DNA of 64,000 bases from Galeruca laticollis (taxonomy: Eukaryota; Arthropoda; Insecta; Coleoptera; Chrysomelidae), in contig OY998185.1 of the NCBI GenBank assembly GCA_963921935.1, positions 64,433,717-64,497,716 on the forward strand, written 5' to 3'. The notes beneath the pieces are model-generated. The model was not told the origin of the DNA. It searched no databases and was given only the letters and a program-made list of their open reading frames with translations. The translations under genes were made by a program, and so were the position numbers. Shown one piece after another: positions 33,618 to 44,294 of the stretch (position 1 is its first letter; the number at the start of each line of letters is the position of its first letter).

Positions 33618-34964
33618 ATAAGAATCCTCATTGTCCACAATTATATGGAACAGTTAAATTACATAAAATAACGAAAACAATTAGACTTGTAGTCTCTTAT
33701 GTTAATGCTCCTAATAATATATTGGCAAAGAAGCTCAACAATATACTCAATACTTACGGATATGAATCTCAGTACTCAATTAGAAACTCAATAGAACTAA
33801 TCAAAAAGTTGAAAGCAATCCACTTGCAAGATAACTATAAACTCGTTTCGTTCGATGTAACTAATATGTTTACTAAAATTCCTCCTAAAGAATGTCTAAT
33901 ACTTGTAAGAAAATTACTAGAAGATAAAAATATTAATCCAGGAATAATATCAGATATACTTAATTTATTTGATGTATGCATTAATCAGAATTATTTCACT
34001 TTTGACAATAATATATATATTCAAAATGAAGGTTTACTAATGGGAAGCCCTATATCACCTATTTTAGCAAACATTTTTATGGACAATTTAGAAAGAAAGA
34101 TCTTTGAAAGTAATATTTCGAAAAATATTTTATTTTGGTATAGATATGTAGATGACATATTAGCTTGTTTTATGGGTAGTGAACGACAATTAGATGTATT
34201 TTTCAACCACATCAATAATTTACACCCGAAAATTAAATTGACATTAGAAATTGAAGAAAATAGCTCAATCAATTTTCTCGATTTAAAAATTCAAAGAGTT
34301 AATAATGTACTTGATTATTCAATTTACCGAAAACCAACACAGACTGATGTGACAATTCCATTCAATTCTAACCACCCTATTTCACACAGACTAGCAGCAT
34401 ATAATTCAATGATACATAGAGCTTTTTCAGTTCCTACGAACAAATGTAATTTTGATAGAGAGATTAATACAATTAGACAAATAGCAACATCTAACGGTTA
34501 TCCATTAGATATGATAAATAAGCTGATTAGTAAAAAAGAAGAAAAAGTGGCATTACAACTAATATATCCTAAACAAGCTGATGAAATTAAAACTTATAAA
34601 ACCATCACATATGCAGGAAATATTTCTAATAATATTTCAAAGATAATATCTTCAGCAACGAATACAACAATTTCTTTTAAAACAGAAAGTAACGTTAGTA
34701 CAAAATTGTTAAATGTAAAAACAAAAATACCACTATTAAAGAAGTCAGGTATATATAAACTCAAATGTCCATAATGTAATGCTGTCTATTTGGGTCAGAC
34801 CCTTAGGAATTTTGAAATACGATACAGTGAGCACTTACGAGCATACAGATTAAAACAACTAGATAAATCCCACTACGCAAAACATCTACTTTACACTAAT
34901 CATTCATTGACACCTAACACAGAACTATAAGTGCTGCATATTTGTGAAAAGAAACAAGAACAAA
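33618..34964 (+). pseudogene. PLE reverse transcriptase with GIY-YIG endonuclease
   Basis: RT motifs: PQLYGTVKLHKITK, YKLVSFDVTNMFTKIP (motif A Asp), LLMGSPISPILANIFMDNLE (motif B), WYRYVDDILACF (motif C), INFLDLKIQR and IYRKPTQTDVTIPFNSNHP. The endonuclease begins SGIYKLKCP and, after a TAA at 34771-34773, continues CNAVYLGQTLRNFEIRYSEH, the GIY...Y(V/L)G core. The upstream open stretch back to 33500 is antisense to the C-terminal tail, not true N-terminal protein. The N-terminal third is missing. In intact PLEs the GIY-YIG nuclease nicks target DNA and the RT copies the RNA there. Confidence 0.9.
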
Positions 34965-34998
34965 GTAGCTCAACACATCGAGAGATTGGCGACCACTG

Positions 34999-35006
34999 GC
35001 TTAAAC
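34999..35006. repeat. 8-bp target duplication of hAT (right)
   Basis: GCTTAAAC, exact partner of 31238-31245. Confidence 0.9.
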
Positions 35007-35189
35007 TATTGCTTGCTTCTTTTGCATATGTTAGCTTAGGTTATGGGATGCTGGGCAAATTCAGCTATCGGGTGTCTGCTTCCACGTTAGCACCGCTGGT
35101 AATGGGAATAACAAGATCATTTTTGGTGCTGTTATTCTTTGAATAAATGACATTCCAACATATTTTCCCCAGCTACTCGTGGGACTCTT

Positions 35190-35444
35190 ATGGAAGAGGT
35201 AACCAAAAACAAAAATTTAAACACTACAGAGGAGATGGAAGTTGACCTATCGGATCCAACTGACTTCCTCATAACTTCCGACCAGGAACCAGAGCTACTT
35301 AGTTCTCCAACTCCTGAGAGGAAGCCTAGGTAACTAGGTGGTACAGCCAGGAAGCGACTCAGTCGTCTCCTCAAGAGTGGGGTACTTTACCAATCTGCCT
35401 TGTACCAAATGCTAGAGCAGCGGAAGCGGGATCAATCGCAATAG
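35190..35444 (+). pseudogene. Possible LINE ORF1 fragment
   Basis: One frame with a single internal TAA (about 35331): MEEVTKNKNLNTTEEMEVDL, then acidic/Pro-rich sequence ending LSSPTPERKPR, then after the stop ARKRLSRLLKSGVLYQSALY and EQRKRDQSQ, stop. The RKRL..LLKSG...A pattern resembles a short motif in gag-like ORF1 proteins of insect LINEs. Function not established. It could also be a host exon remnant. Confidence 0.3.
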
Positions 35445-35816
35445 AGGAAAAGTTAGTAAAGTTATTTGAAAATTACTTCACTAATTTTTGTTAATGAAAC
35501 GAGATATAAGGTAGTGTTAATTGTTATCAAATACAAAAGTGTCATTACTCACAATGCTCCCCCAAGGAAAATTCAAATTATATGAGGCTTTATTAACTGA
35601 CGAATAGACAGATGAAAAGAGATCCGCAAGAGCGTTTGCGGTTTCATTTTCATCCACTTGTCTTTTATTGTAATAGTAATTACCAAGGTTTGATCTGCAA
35701 CTTCTTTTATTATTAAAAAAATTCCAGAAACGATTAAGATCTGTAGTTAAATTTTGTTCTATATTTTCAATATATTTTTATGTTTCTCCAACTTGTTAAG
35801 GATTTAACGTTTTTCT
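35445..35816. other. No gene seen
   Basis: AT-rich, no supported coding or repeat feature. Confidence 0.5.
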
Positions 35817-36311
35817 TCAATTACTTGAATTTTTCATCGAATACATTAGTTTTCTAAGTAGTACTTTTTCTTTTAATAGGTCCCTAATTTCTTTTATAAA
35901 CCAAACTCGAAAAGTTTTGGACACAAAAAACCAATTTAGGTACACAATTATAAAGCCTGTACCGTTCTCTCCTCGTTTGTCTTCCCCTCCATAAAACAAA
36001 GTATATTCTCCTTTATTTATTGCTCTGTTTCATCGTATTTCTTCGAGTGCTAATATATCTATTTTGTATTTCAACATCTCTTTTGCGATTTCCTCCATTT
36101 TTCCAATTCTCACTAAATTCTTTCGTTTGCTTTTCTTATTTTTCCCCTTACTTATTATCCATTTCATTACCTTGTCGGCTTCCATTGTATCTATCCAATT
36201 CTCTTTAGCTACTAGTTTTTTGACTTCTTCTCTTTGTGAATTTAATACAAAAAGGATAAAATTAAACGTGTTTCTTTCATTAATGAGTGTGGTATTAATT
36301 GGTAGTATCAA
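35817..36311 (-). pseudogene. RTE-like LINE endonuclease fragment
   Basis: On the minus strand, LVRIGKMEEIAKEMLKYKID, then ILALEEIRW, and after a frame change INKGEYTLFYGGEDKRGENG then TGFIIV. This matches the EEP endonuclease start of RTE/Craft-like LINEs (DILALQEIRW, F.GG......GTGF.V). The Glu of EEIRW is the catalytic metal ligand. Frameshifted, with no downstream RT attached. Confidence 0.65.
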
Positions 36312-36766
36312 AATTGCGACACAATAGTATTATCAATACGGTTCGCGAAAGATAATGGTTCATTATTTTGCTTTGCCTGTTTATTAAGTTGATTTTGATA
36401 TAGAAATAACGTAGCCAAAGTTTTTTATTATGTGATTTGTATCATCAGTATTTATACATTAATAATGGCGCAGTCAATAGGATGTAAACGCTAGACTATT
36501 ACAAGAAAAGTAATATTTACTATTCCACGGAATAATTCTCAACAGATAAAAGAAAATTATTTTGAAAAAGTCTAAAAATACAGTTAATCTTTACATTTTT
36601 GTAAATTTTTATGTCTCAAAAAGTTTGGAAACGAAAAAAAATCGACCATTGTAAATTGTATTAAATTTCACGACATATGATAATAGAGAATATCTTTTTA
36701 AACGCAAAAGAAAGTATTTTTGAAAAAATTTAATTATTAAAACTATTTTTTTTCTAACTTTCTAAC
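36312..36766. other. No gene seen
   Basis: AT-rich, no features. It would be intron sequence if the exon candidate at 36767-36931 is real. Confidence 0.4.
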
Positions 36767-36931
36767 CTGATGATTCCTGTTTATACGAATTCAAAGGTCC
36801 ATCAGCAGTCTGCGACAGGCGAACACTTTTGTTTTTGTACATCTCCAAATCCCTTAATTGTGAAAAGGACGTCGTTTCCAAAAAAGGCCTTTGTCCTATA
36901 CCTACGCTTCTATAAGATTGATGTTGTACAC
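36767..36931 (-). CDS. Candidate internal exon of an unidentified host gene
   Basis: Minus strand: a pyrimidine-rich tract TTTTTCTCTTTCATTTCAG precedes 36931, and CATCAG followed by GTTAGAAAG ends it at 36767. The 165 bp between are open in only one frame, entered after 2 bases: VQHQSYRSVGIGQRPFLETT, then SFSQLRDLEMYKNKSVRLSQ and TADGPLNSYKQESSG. The length is a multiple of three, so skipping it would keep frame. GC content is clearly higher than the flanks. No domain recognised; composition (Ser, Gln, Lys) suggests a disordered linker. It could be chance, but both splice signals plus composition make an exon plausible. Confidence 0.45.
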
Positions 36932-37554
36932 CTGAAATGAAAGAGAAAAACCAATAGATGTATATCTTTATCTTAGTTGGCTAGAAATTGAAGAACAACT
37001 ACATCTTTTAGGAAGAAACGGTGGTTATCCACGAGTATAATGTAATTAAATTAATTAATACAAAAGTAAACATACATTTTTAGCCTGAGCTCCGTTTTGA
37101 TTAGCTGACTCACCCTGTGTAGTATACAGCATCGACTGTTTTTAAAATTATATAATGTCACTAAATTGATAAATGTTCGTTGGATTTGGCGGATAATTTG
37201 TATCAATACTTAATTATTAATCCATTGTTATTGTAATTTGTGGAAAAGATGAGTTATGGAAACAGGAATAAAAAAATGAACAAAACGACAATTTTAGCTG
37301 AATGGAATATTTCAAATTGTGCAGATTTAATAGGATAGCGAATTAAAAATTGACGTTTTGGTCGATTTTCAAATACAGTGCACACAAAATCAACGCATAT
37401 TTTTAATATTATAATTTCTGCTAATGAATAATTTTTTTGTTCGTCTTTTGTTTTATAAGATTGGTTTTAGAATATCTAAAATAAGAAATGTTATTTTTTT
37501 ACAAGAAATGTATTGCAATAAGACTTAATTATAAAAAAATTACAAAAAGGAAAT
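36932..37554. other. No gene seen
   Basis: AT-rich. Would be intronic if the neighbouring exon is real. A CACCCTGTGTAG word near 37115 resembles CAGGGTG-type termini. Confidence 0.4.
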
Positions 37555-37877
37555 TTTTTAAAGTTGCTTGGCAACGATCTCTCGTACTAAGAATTACTGT
37601 TTTGATTAGATATTGATCAATTTGGGCCCAAATTTCAACCAACCGCAAAACCAGTTCATCTAATGTGTTTGGAGGGTTAGGTAGTTGTTGCAGTTGTCTC
37701 CCTACGGTGTCTCAAACGTGCCAAACCATGGCAGGAATTCCAATCTCCTGACGATATCACAGCACAATTCTTGCAACATGTGGCGTGCATAATCATGACA
37801 TTCTCCGCAATAAACGGTGCAAATAGCAAGACATGCTCGTTTAAAATGGCTGTTCTATTTTGTGTAATGTAATTCAA
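37555..37877 (-). pseudogene. Tc1/mariner-family transposase C terminus
   Basis: Minus strand: DTVGRQLQQLPNPPNTLDEL, then VLRLVEIWAQIDQYLIKTVI and LSTRDRCQATL. This is the end of an IS630/Tc1/mariner transposase (D.LGRR......P.TL.EL...L..EW..I....I......M..RC.A). The catalytic PDLNPIEHVW segment just upstream is degraded. It is a different family from 17262-17555, judged by residue differences. Confidence 0.65.
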
Positions 37878-38249
37878 TCACAAATTTGTTGGGTATAATA
37901 TTAGAGTAAAGGTTAATTAGATGAAGTGTAACCATAAGACAAACGAGAAAGTTGAATTCAGCAAATTTGTGGTAGATCAGTGTTACCAAGGTTTCTGGTT
38001 TTCCCCATTTCTTGGTACTATTATTAGACATCTCGTACATGAATAAAATGAATTATAATATATGAATCGGAAAATTTTTGTTTTGCCTACGTAAATAGAG
38101 AACTCATATTAATAGTAATTTACGTAACGAGTTCCGAAAGTGATATTTTCCAGTCCTGGAATCCTGCCAGTCACGTAAAATCACATTTAGATCGTGTATC
38201 GTAAAATATTTTATCTGTATCCGTTTTATATGTTAAAAAGGATCAAAAT
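37878..38249. other. No gene seen
   Basis: AT-rich; short minus-strand open stretches lack motifs. Confidence 0.45.
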
Positions 38250-39900
38250 GGTCTCATTTTCTAGTTCGCGCTGTATTTTTTTGTTAGTTTCAAGTCTCCT
38301 TTTCCCAGTTATTTTCATGTTTTTCTTTTCGTGATTTTTAAGTCTTGTTTTTTTTTCTGTTTATCACCGTTGTTTCTAAACCATACGCGATTACTGGTCT
38401 TATTTAGTGTTTTGTATTGTTACGAAATCGCGCACTACTGGTGTAGTCCCCAAATCCGACTCTGTCTATGATAGTTAAAATTTTGGCAGTGATTTCTTCG
38501 AACTGTTTGTTTACCATTATTTTTTGTGACCAGTCTTGTCTATACTTTTCCAGGGAGGCGATTGTTTTTATGAGCCGCACTCTAGAAGGTTTGGGAATAA
38601 AAGGGACTTCATATATAAAGACTACCGACCAGCGGGAGAAGTTAGTTTATAATTTGGTCTGTGTATATAATATGAATTAACGAATAAATAAATTAAGTGA
38701 GTTACTGTTAAATACATAAGAAACACATTACAGTATGTTTTCATTTTGGTTTTTTTGCTTATGGATTTACTTTTCAGGAGTTTTTTATTTTTGCACCAGG
38801 TTTAGCTTCCTTTAAGTATTCTTTCTTGCATCCGTTCTGTTTCTATTTGTTCTATCGTTACAGTTAAATAATTAAGTGTATCTACTTTTTCAAATGCATA
38901 TCTCTTAAATTCTCTTGGCTATTTCTGTTCTTCTCACCTACTATCATATATTTTGTTTTCTCTGCGTTAATTTCCATTCCAAGTTGTTTTGCTTCCTTGT
39001 CTACCATTTCTATTGCTTTTATAAGTTCATATCTTGAATTTTAGCTATGGTTAAGTCGTCTGCATATGCCATAATTTGAATTTGGTCTGTTATGGTGATT
39101 TGTTTTCTAGTTTTGTTGTTCTTATTATATTCTCCAATGCCAAACTAAACGAAGCTAGGGAAATCGAGTCTCATTGTTTGACTCCCTTATTTACTTCGAA
39201 TTCCCTGATGTAACTCATTGGAATCGCACTTTTACTTTGGTATTAGCTATTGTCATTTTCAGCAACTTTATCAGTATTTTTATGAATATTTAATCTTTCT
39301 AACTGTTTCATCAATTCTTTTTTGTCTATAATGTCTTAGTTAAAATCAACGAGTGTTGTGTTTCTTGACTTGTTTTGACATTTTTTCTAAACTCGTGATA
39401 TTGGGGTGTGCGAATTTTACTATCACTGTCATCTTCTCGCAACGCAGTGTTTATATTGTTATTTCTAAGCGACAACCTCTATAAATTCACAATTTTTCAG
39501 TCATGTCATTCAAATCAATAAAGATATCAACTCTTTTGCAGTCTCCTTTTCTTTTATGTTTAAAAGCGAGAAGTGAAATCACTTTTAATATAATCAGCTT
39601 CTTATTGATGGAAAAAATCGTATTTTTCAATATCTACCTTTTATAAAGATCTAATTTCTTTTGTATATCGTTAAAAACTCTATATTATATATCTATATAG
39701 TCACGTACACTATGCCATATTATCGCTTCTTGTAACATGGAAATATCTAAGAAAGATAATAATCTCAAATTTACTATGCTTTCATGGAATTTCCATTCAT
39801 AATCTATGTAATTCAAGTTTTTCGTTTCCATTACCGGTGTGTCTGGTGCTTCTTCCCATTTGAATCAATAAAAATATCTATTAGTACCAAGAAAAAAATA
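38250..39900 (-). pseudogene. RTE-like LINE reverse transcriptase, split by a solo LTR
   Basis: On the minus strand from high to low coordinates: SLLAFKHKRKGDCK (about 39580, the KKGD..C..YRGISLL region), TLVDFN-like near 39350, FEVNKGVKQ (motif B, about 39190), IMAYADDLTIA (motif C, about 39050-39085), EMVDKEAKQLGMEINAEKTK, then beyond the LTR LYKTLIRPVIAYGLETTV (about 38415-38360). Each piece is frameshifted relative to the next. The LTR at 38418-38732 sits between the palm and thumb pieces. Confidence 0.65.
38418..38732. mobile_element. Solo LTR (315 bp), Gypsy-like
   Basis: TGTTACGAAATCGCGCACTA at one end and AAACACATTACA at the other, flanked by a perfect 4-bp duplication GTAT (38414-38417 and 38733-38736). 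A TATATAAAG box near 38612 fits an LTR promoter. Start and end match the LTR at 4361-4818, so the two belong to related families. It interrupts a LINE RT remnant. Confidence 0.75.
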
Positions 39901-40228
39901 ATTAAAACCAACTCCAAAGAAACAGCAACAGGACCGGCTCGACAATATCTTCATTCGTAACAAGAAGGATCAGAAAACAGACATTTTGAACGTATAGATC
40001 TTATCATTTTACTAAACTAATCAAAATGTTTATTGTGTTAAAATTTATTTCTATTACAAAATACAAACATGAATTTCTTAGCAAATGTATTTCAATTTAG
40101 AAATATGTAGTAAAACTTTATTCCAATAGTTTTTTTATTGGAGCCTTAAAACTTGAAAAGTGTAAAAATAAATGCGTTTATCAATTTTATTCTTCAGTTT
40201 TGTTTGAAACGTGGAGATATTAGAATCC
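39901..40228. other. No gene seen
   Basis: AT-rich; no coding motif. Confidence 0.5.
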
Positions 40229-40599
40229 CAGACAGCACAGGATATCCTTAGGACGTCCATATTAAGTCCTAAGTTGGTCCCAATGTCCCAGACCTAATTT
40301 GTACGTACTAAGGACATTCGAATTTGTACGTCCAGGGGACGTACAAATTAGAACCAAAAATGAGGAAATTATACAAATCATATTAGATAACAAGGAACAA
40401 GGAATATATTAACAAAGTGATCTATCGACATGAATCAAACTTTCCAAAATAGCAATATCTACATCCAATTCAATAGCAAACAACATCAATTCAAATTCCT
40501 TATCACGCCGATCAAGTGAGTAAGACAATAATAGAATCCGAGATTATTCGTACAATGATAGTAGTTGCGAAAGAGCTCTTAACAATATCTCCACAATCA

Positions 40600-40951
40600 G
40601 ATCCATAAAGGGTATTTCCCAAAAATCTTTAGGTCTCAAAGGCCTCAAAAATTTTGGTATCATATGTTTCATGAATAGTATTATCCAATGTCTATTAAAC
40701 ACAAGGTGGCTATTACAATATCTAAATACATACATAAGAGATATTAACATAAACATATCTAGCATGAAAGGAACACTAATTGAAGCATTTTCTGAAGTTA
40801 TTCAAGAGCTTTGGTCTGAAGACGGTTCAGACAGAGTGGTTAATACAGTATCATTGAAAAGTCATATTCAGCGATTTACTTCAAGGTTCATGGGATACAC
40901 TCAACATGATGCACAGGAGTTTCTGCGTTACCCATTAGCAGGACTTCACGA

Positions 40952-41009
<58 letters not shown>

Positions 41010-41410
41010 AACCAAAGCCCATATTAACAGAAATTGATGACAAATTTAGTGATATCGAGAAAGCACAATAATTTTGGTTAAGATACGCGAGAATGGACAA
41101 CTCCAAGATTGTGGATAACTTTGTCGGTCAATTAAAATCAACAATCAAGTGCACACACTGTGGTCACTGTTCAGTTACCTACGATCCCTTTTGGGATTTA
41201 TCCCTTTCCATACCCCAAAGAACAGGTCAATTACGACTTTCACAATGTTTAGATTCGTTTACAAGAGAATAAACACTCGGCTGTGATGAGAAACCAACTT
41301 GTTCGAAATGTAAGGAACGAAGACGATGCACTAAATAATTCTCAATTCATAAATTTCCGAAAATATTGGTTATTCACCTGAAGCGCTTTTCGCAAACAGA
41401 AAGATTTGGT
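40600..41410 (+). pseudogene. USP2-like ubiquitin-specific protease, truncated and broken
   Basis: The frame reads GLKGLKNFG, then CFMNSIIQCLLNTRW (Cys box, catalytic Cys present; the usual GNTC is GIIC), SHIQRFTSRFMGYTQHDAQE (QQDAQEF box), then a (TA)n tract, then DNSKIVDNFVGQLKSTIKC with CTHCGHCS, YDPFWDLSLSIP, DEKPTCSKCKERRRC (zinc ribbon pairs) and KFPKILVIHLKRFS. The C-terminal His box is absent. Three in-frame TAA codons disrupt it (about 41066, 41270, 41334). USP enzymes remove ubiquitin from proteins. No introns are visible where several exons would be expected, so a processed copy or a transposon-captured cDNA is likely. Confidence 0.85.
40956..41005. repeat. (TA)n tract inside the USP-like pseudogene
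   Basis: A TA run replacing or interrupting the region after GLHEDI, where USP2-family proteins continue into a basic linker. It adds a Tyr-Ile repeat to any frame that crosses it. Confidence 0.9.
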
Positions 41411-42275
41411 TTTTTCTGCAAAATTTATTTATATATTCATACATACATTGTATCCTTTTAAATATAAATTAAATAAAATTGTCAGACAATTTCTAGGTAT
41501 ATAATCACCAAAAACCAGAAATATACGTAATATCTCTATTTTAAGATAATTTTTTAAATTTACCGATAATTATTTGGTTTTTTATTCGTCAAATGCACAT
41601 TCGCTACTTTGCCAGTCGCCTATGCATCAGTCGCCATTTTGTTTGGTTTTATGTATAAGTTGTGGTGATTTGTGTATAAATAACTGTGATTTGTTCCGCT
41701 GTGAGCCCCCTTGGAATTCTCTGCTGAATACATCGACATTGAAGAGCATCACTATAGTAGTTGTGGTGGCAGTAATAATATATCTAATAGAGAAAGAATT
41801 ATTTTAAATGGACCTATTGAAGATGCAACAGTTCATAGCTTCAAACCTCATTTTCAAACGAAAATTAAACTAGACTCAGAACAATAACTCAACAGAAAGT
41901 ACAGAAACACATGACATTCGTAGATTCATTTATTATTGGTTACTAAGACATAAAATGTTCAAATTTTTTTCCTAAAGTTGTTTCTATGGCACTGAATATA
42001 TTCTAATCGTTGTGTCCTGATTGTATGTAAGATACAAAATTATTATATAAGTATTAACTTTATTTATTTAGAAATATACTATAAAAATATTTTAATAAAT
42101 GGTTTTAGAGACATTATGGTATTTATTTTTCCAGTGCTCATTAAAAAATCCTAAGAATGTCTATTAAAAATATAAGAGTGGACATACTTGGGATGATCCA
42201 ATTAGGATTCCAAGGGACGTATGATTTAGTAACAAAAGTTTTCCCCGGGACGTCCTGAGGATGGCTAAGGGTCTG
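41411..42275. other. Distal part of the putative DNA element, no gene recognised
   Basis: The open stretch 41574-41807 has no recognised domain and does not supply the missing USP His box. The last 100 bp carry the GGGACGT-type terminal words. Confidence 0.4.
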
Positions 42276-42293
42276 AAACTGATGTACCTGAGT

Positions 42294-44280
42294 CGGTTAT
42301 AATAATCACAAAATTTGACAAGGGAGACGCCACTGTCATATTAAAAACGGGAGATTATAATTTAAAAATATATAACTTATAGAATCTAGCGATGTACAAA
42401 TTCTTAAAGTAGACCCAACAACAAAGTTTTCTAATAATGTAAGAGAAATTGTTAATAATTCAAATTATCTTTTAAGTGATTATGAAAAGAGATACATCGT
42501 AAATAATCCTCAACAATCTCCACAATTATATGGAACCGTTAAATTACATAAAATATCGAAACCAATTAGACCTACAGGTTTTTATATTAATACTCATAAT
42601 AATTTTTAGCATAAAAACTTAATAATTACGGATATCTATCTAAATACTCAATTAAGAATTCAATAGAATTAATCAAAAAATTAAAAGCATTCAAATTGCA
42701 AGATAACTCTAAACTAATTTCATTTGATGTTACCAATATGTTCACTAAAATTCCTCCTAAAGAATGTCTAATAGTTGTAAGAAAGTTACTAGAAGATAAC
42801 AATATTAATCCAGGAATAATATCAGATATACTTAATTTATTTGATGTATGCATTAATCAGAATTATTTCACTTTTGACAATAAGATATATATTCAAAATG
42901 AAGGTTTACCAATGGGAAGCCCTATATCACCTATTTTAGCAAACATTTTTATGGACAATTTAGAACAGGGGTGTCAAACTCATTTTCCTAAAGGGCCAAT
43001 TAAAAATTGTAGGGTTTGTTAGCCGGCCACACTAAAAATTGACAACTAAAACACAAATGAATTAAAATATTTACCTTCAATCAAATTTCATATAAAGGTA
43101 TTAAAAAGGCTATATTAAGTTGAGCTTGAGGATCCTGACACCTGGTATCTCTTATTTTTGATAAGCTAATTGATATCAGAGGTCATATTTGAGGTAGTTA
43201 TGTTCAGTATAGATTGGAGATATTCATCTCAGTAACCAATGAGCGATGTTTGATCTTATTTATTACCATAATGGAAAAGATCTGCTGGCATAAATAGGTA
43301 CTACCAAACATTTGCTTCATGATATTTTATATTTGGACAATTATTGAATATCTTGGAATACTGTGTATATGTAGTAACATTCACTTCCTTAAATTTATCA
43401 TTTATAATATTGTCACATTGGAGATCTATTAATTCCATTTGCAAATGAAATGGTGCCAATAGTGAAAGGATTGTTAAAAAGGGATTCCATTTCGTTCATC
43501 ATGCAAAAAATTGGAAAACGACGGGTAAATTCTGTGGATAGATTCAGCAAAACTAGAGAATACTCATCGAATTTATTTTGGTCCACTGTGCCAAATGATC
43601 TTAAGTGAGGAAATTGTTTGGATTTTTATCTGATTTTCCCATAGTATTGAATGTCTGAATATGTAAATACATACGAGTGATGATCAAATCTTTCCCCCGT
43701 AACTTTGCGGGCCGGATTGTGGTAGCTTGAGGACTGGATTCGGCCCGCGGGCCGTTTCTTTGATATGACTGGTTTAGAAAGAACAATCTTTGAAAGTAAT
43801 ATTTCAAAAAAATATCTTACTCTGGAATAGATATGTAGATGATATATTAGCTTGTTTTATAGGTAGTGAACGACAATTAGATGTATTTTTCAACCACATT
43901 AATAATTTACACCCAAAAATTGAAGAAAATATCTCAATCAATTTTCTTGATTTAAAAATTCAAAGAGTTAATAATGTACTTGATTATTCAATTTACAGAA
44001 AACCAACACACACTGATGTGACTATTCCATATAGTCACATAAATTAGCAGTACATAACTCAGTTCCTATGAACAAATGTAATTTTGAAAGAGAAATTAAT
44101 ACAATTAAACAAATAGCAACATCCAACGGTTATCAATTACATATGATAAATAAATTACCTAATAAAAAAGAGGAAAAAGTGGCATTACAACTAATATTTC
44201 CTAAACAAACTAAAAAAATTATGAAACCATCACATATGCAGGTAATATTTCTAATAATATTTCAAAGATAATATCTTTAA
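42294..44280 (+). pseudogene. PLE 2 reverse transcriptase, in pieces
   Basis: Pieces in order: ITKFDKGDATVIL, SPQLYGTVKLHKISKPIRPT, LISFDVTNMFTKIPPKECLI (motif A), GLPMGSPISPILANIFMDNL (motif B, ending at 42964), then after the inserted hAT NRYVDDILACFIGSERQLDV (motif C, about 43822), INFLDLKIQRVNNVL and IYRKPTHTDVTIPY. A deletion removes HRLAAYNSMIHRAF-type sequence near 44040. Unlike PLE 1 it retains the N-terminal KADKG-like motif region. Confidence 0.85.
42966..43771 (-). mobile_element. hAT remnant inserted in PLE 2
   Basis: Terminal CAGGGGTGTCAAACTCATTT with GGGCC nearby, mirrored by GGGCCG...GATATGACTG. The 8-bp flanks are ATTTAGAA (42958-42965) and GTTTAGAA (43772-43779), differing at one base. 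The minus strand keeps the C-terminal transposase region: RFPIFCMMNEMESLFNNPFT (about 43515), HLQMELIDLQCDN (about 43446-43408), then KFKEVNVTTYTQYSKIF and NEYLQSILNIT-like pieces. This is the dimerisation end of a GTF2IRD2/FAM200-like hAT transposase, with the LFGS..CEQ.FS segment degraded. Confidence 0.8.
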
Positions 44281-44294
44281 CAACAAATACAACA

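Larger units (their letters stand above)
33108..34972. mobile_element. Penelope-like element 1, rearranged, inside hAT
   Basis: Two parts in opposite orientation. 33108-33617 is the 3' end of a PLE read on the minus strand (C-terminal coding tail, 3' UTR, hammerhead-like motif, terminal sequence). 33618-34972 is the RT and GIY-YIG part on the plus strand, 5' truncated and ending within the C-terminal tail. About 60 bp (33557-33617 versus 34912-34972) are present in both parts as an inverted repeat. 5' truncation with an inverted terminal copy is a known PLE structure. Confidence 0.8.
31246..34998 (+). mobile_element. hAT transposon containing a nested PLE
   Basis: The left terminus CAGTGGTCGCTAACC and the right terminus (reverse complement CAGTGGTCGCCAATC) form imperfect inverted repeats of ~38 bp that continue through TCGATCGCGAGCTACC versus TCGATGTGTTGAGCTAC. 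Perfect 8-bp duplications GCTTAAAC flank it. Inside are a broken hAT transposase (31624-32893) and, from about 33108 to 34972, an inserted and rearranged Penelope-like element. The duplication is still perfect although the transposase is broken. Confidence 0.9.
40229..42275. mobile_element. Putative DNA element carrying a USP-like gene copy
   Basis: The left end CAGACAGCACAGGATATCCT then TAGGACGTCC resembles the inverted right end CAGACCCTTAGCCATCCT then CAGGACGTCC. Several GGGACGTAC-type words lie just inside both ends, including a small palindrome GTACGTCC/GGACGTAC at ~40328-40345. No target duplication was found, so transposon identity is tentative. The interior holds a ubiquitin-protease pseudogene. 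Confidence 0.35.

Noticed and set aside
43601..43807. 68-residue minus-strand open stretch as a gene
   Set aside because: It spans the end of the hAT remnant and PLE 2 sequence, so it is a chance frame across an insertion boundary.
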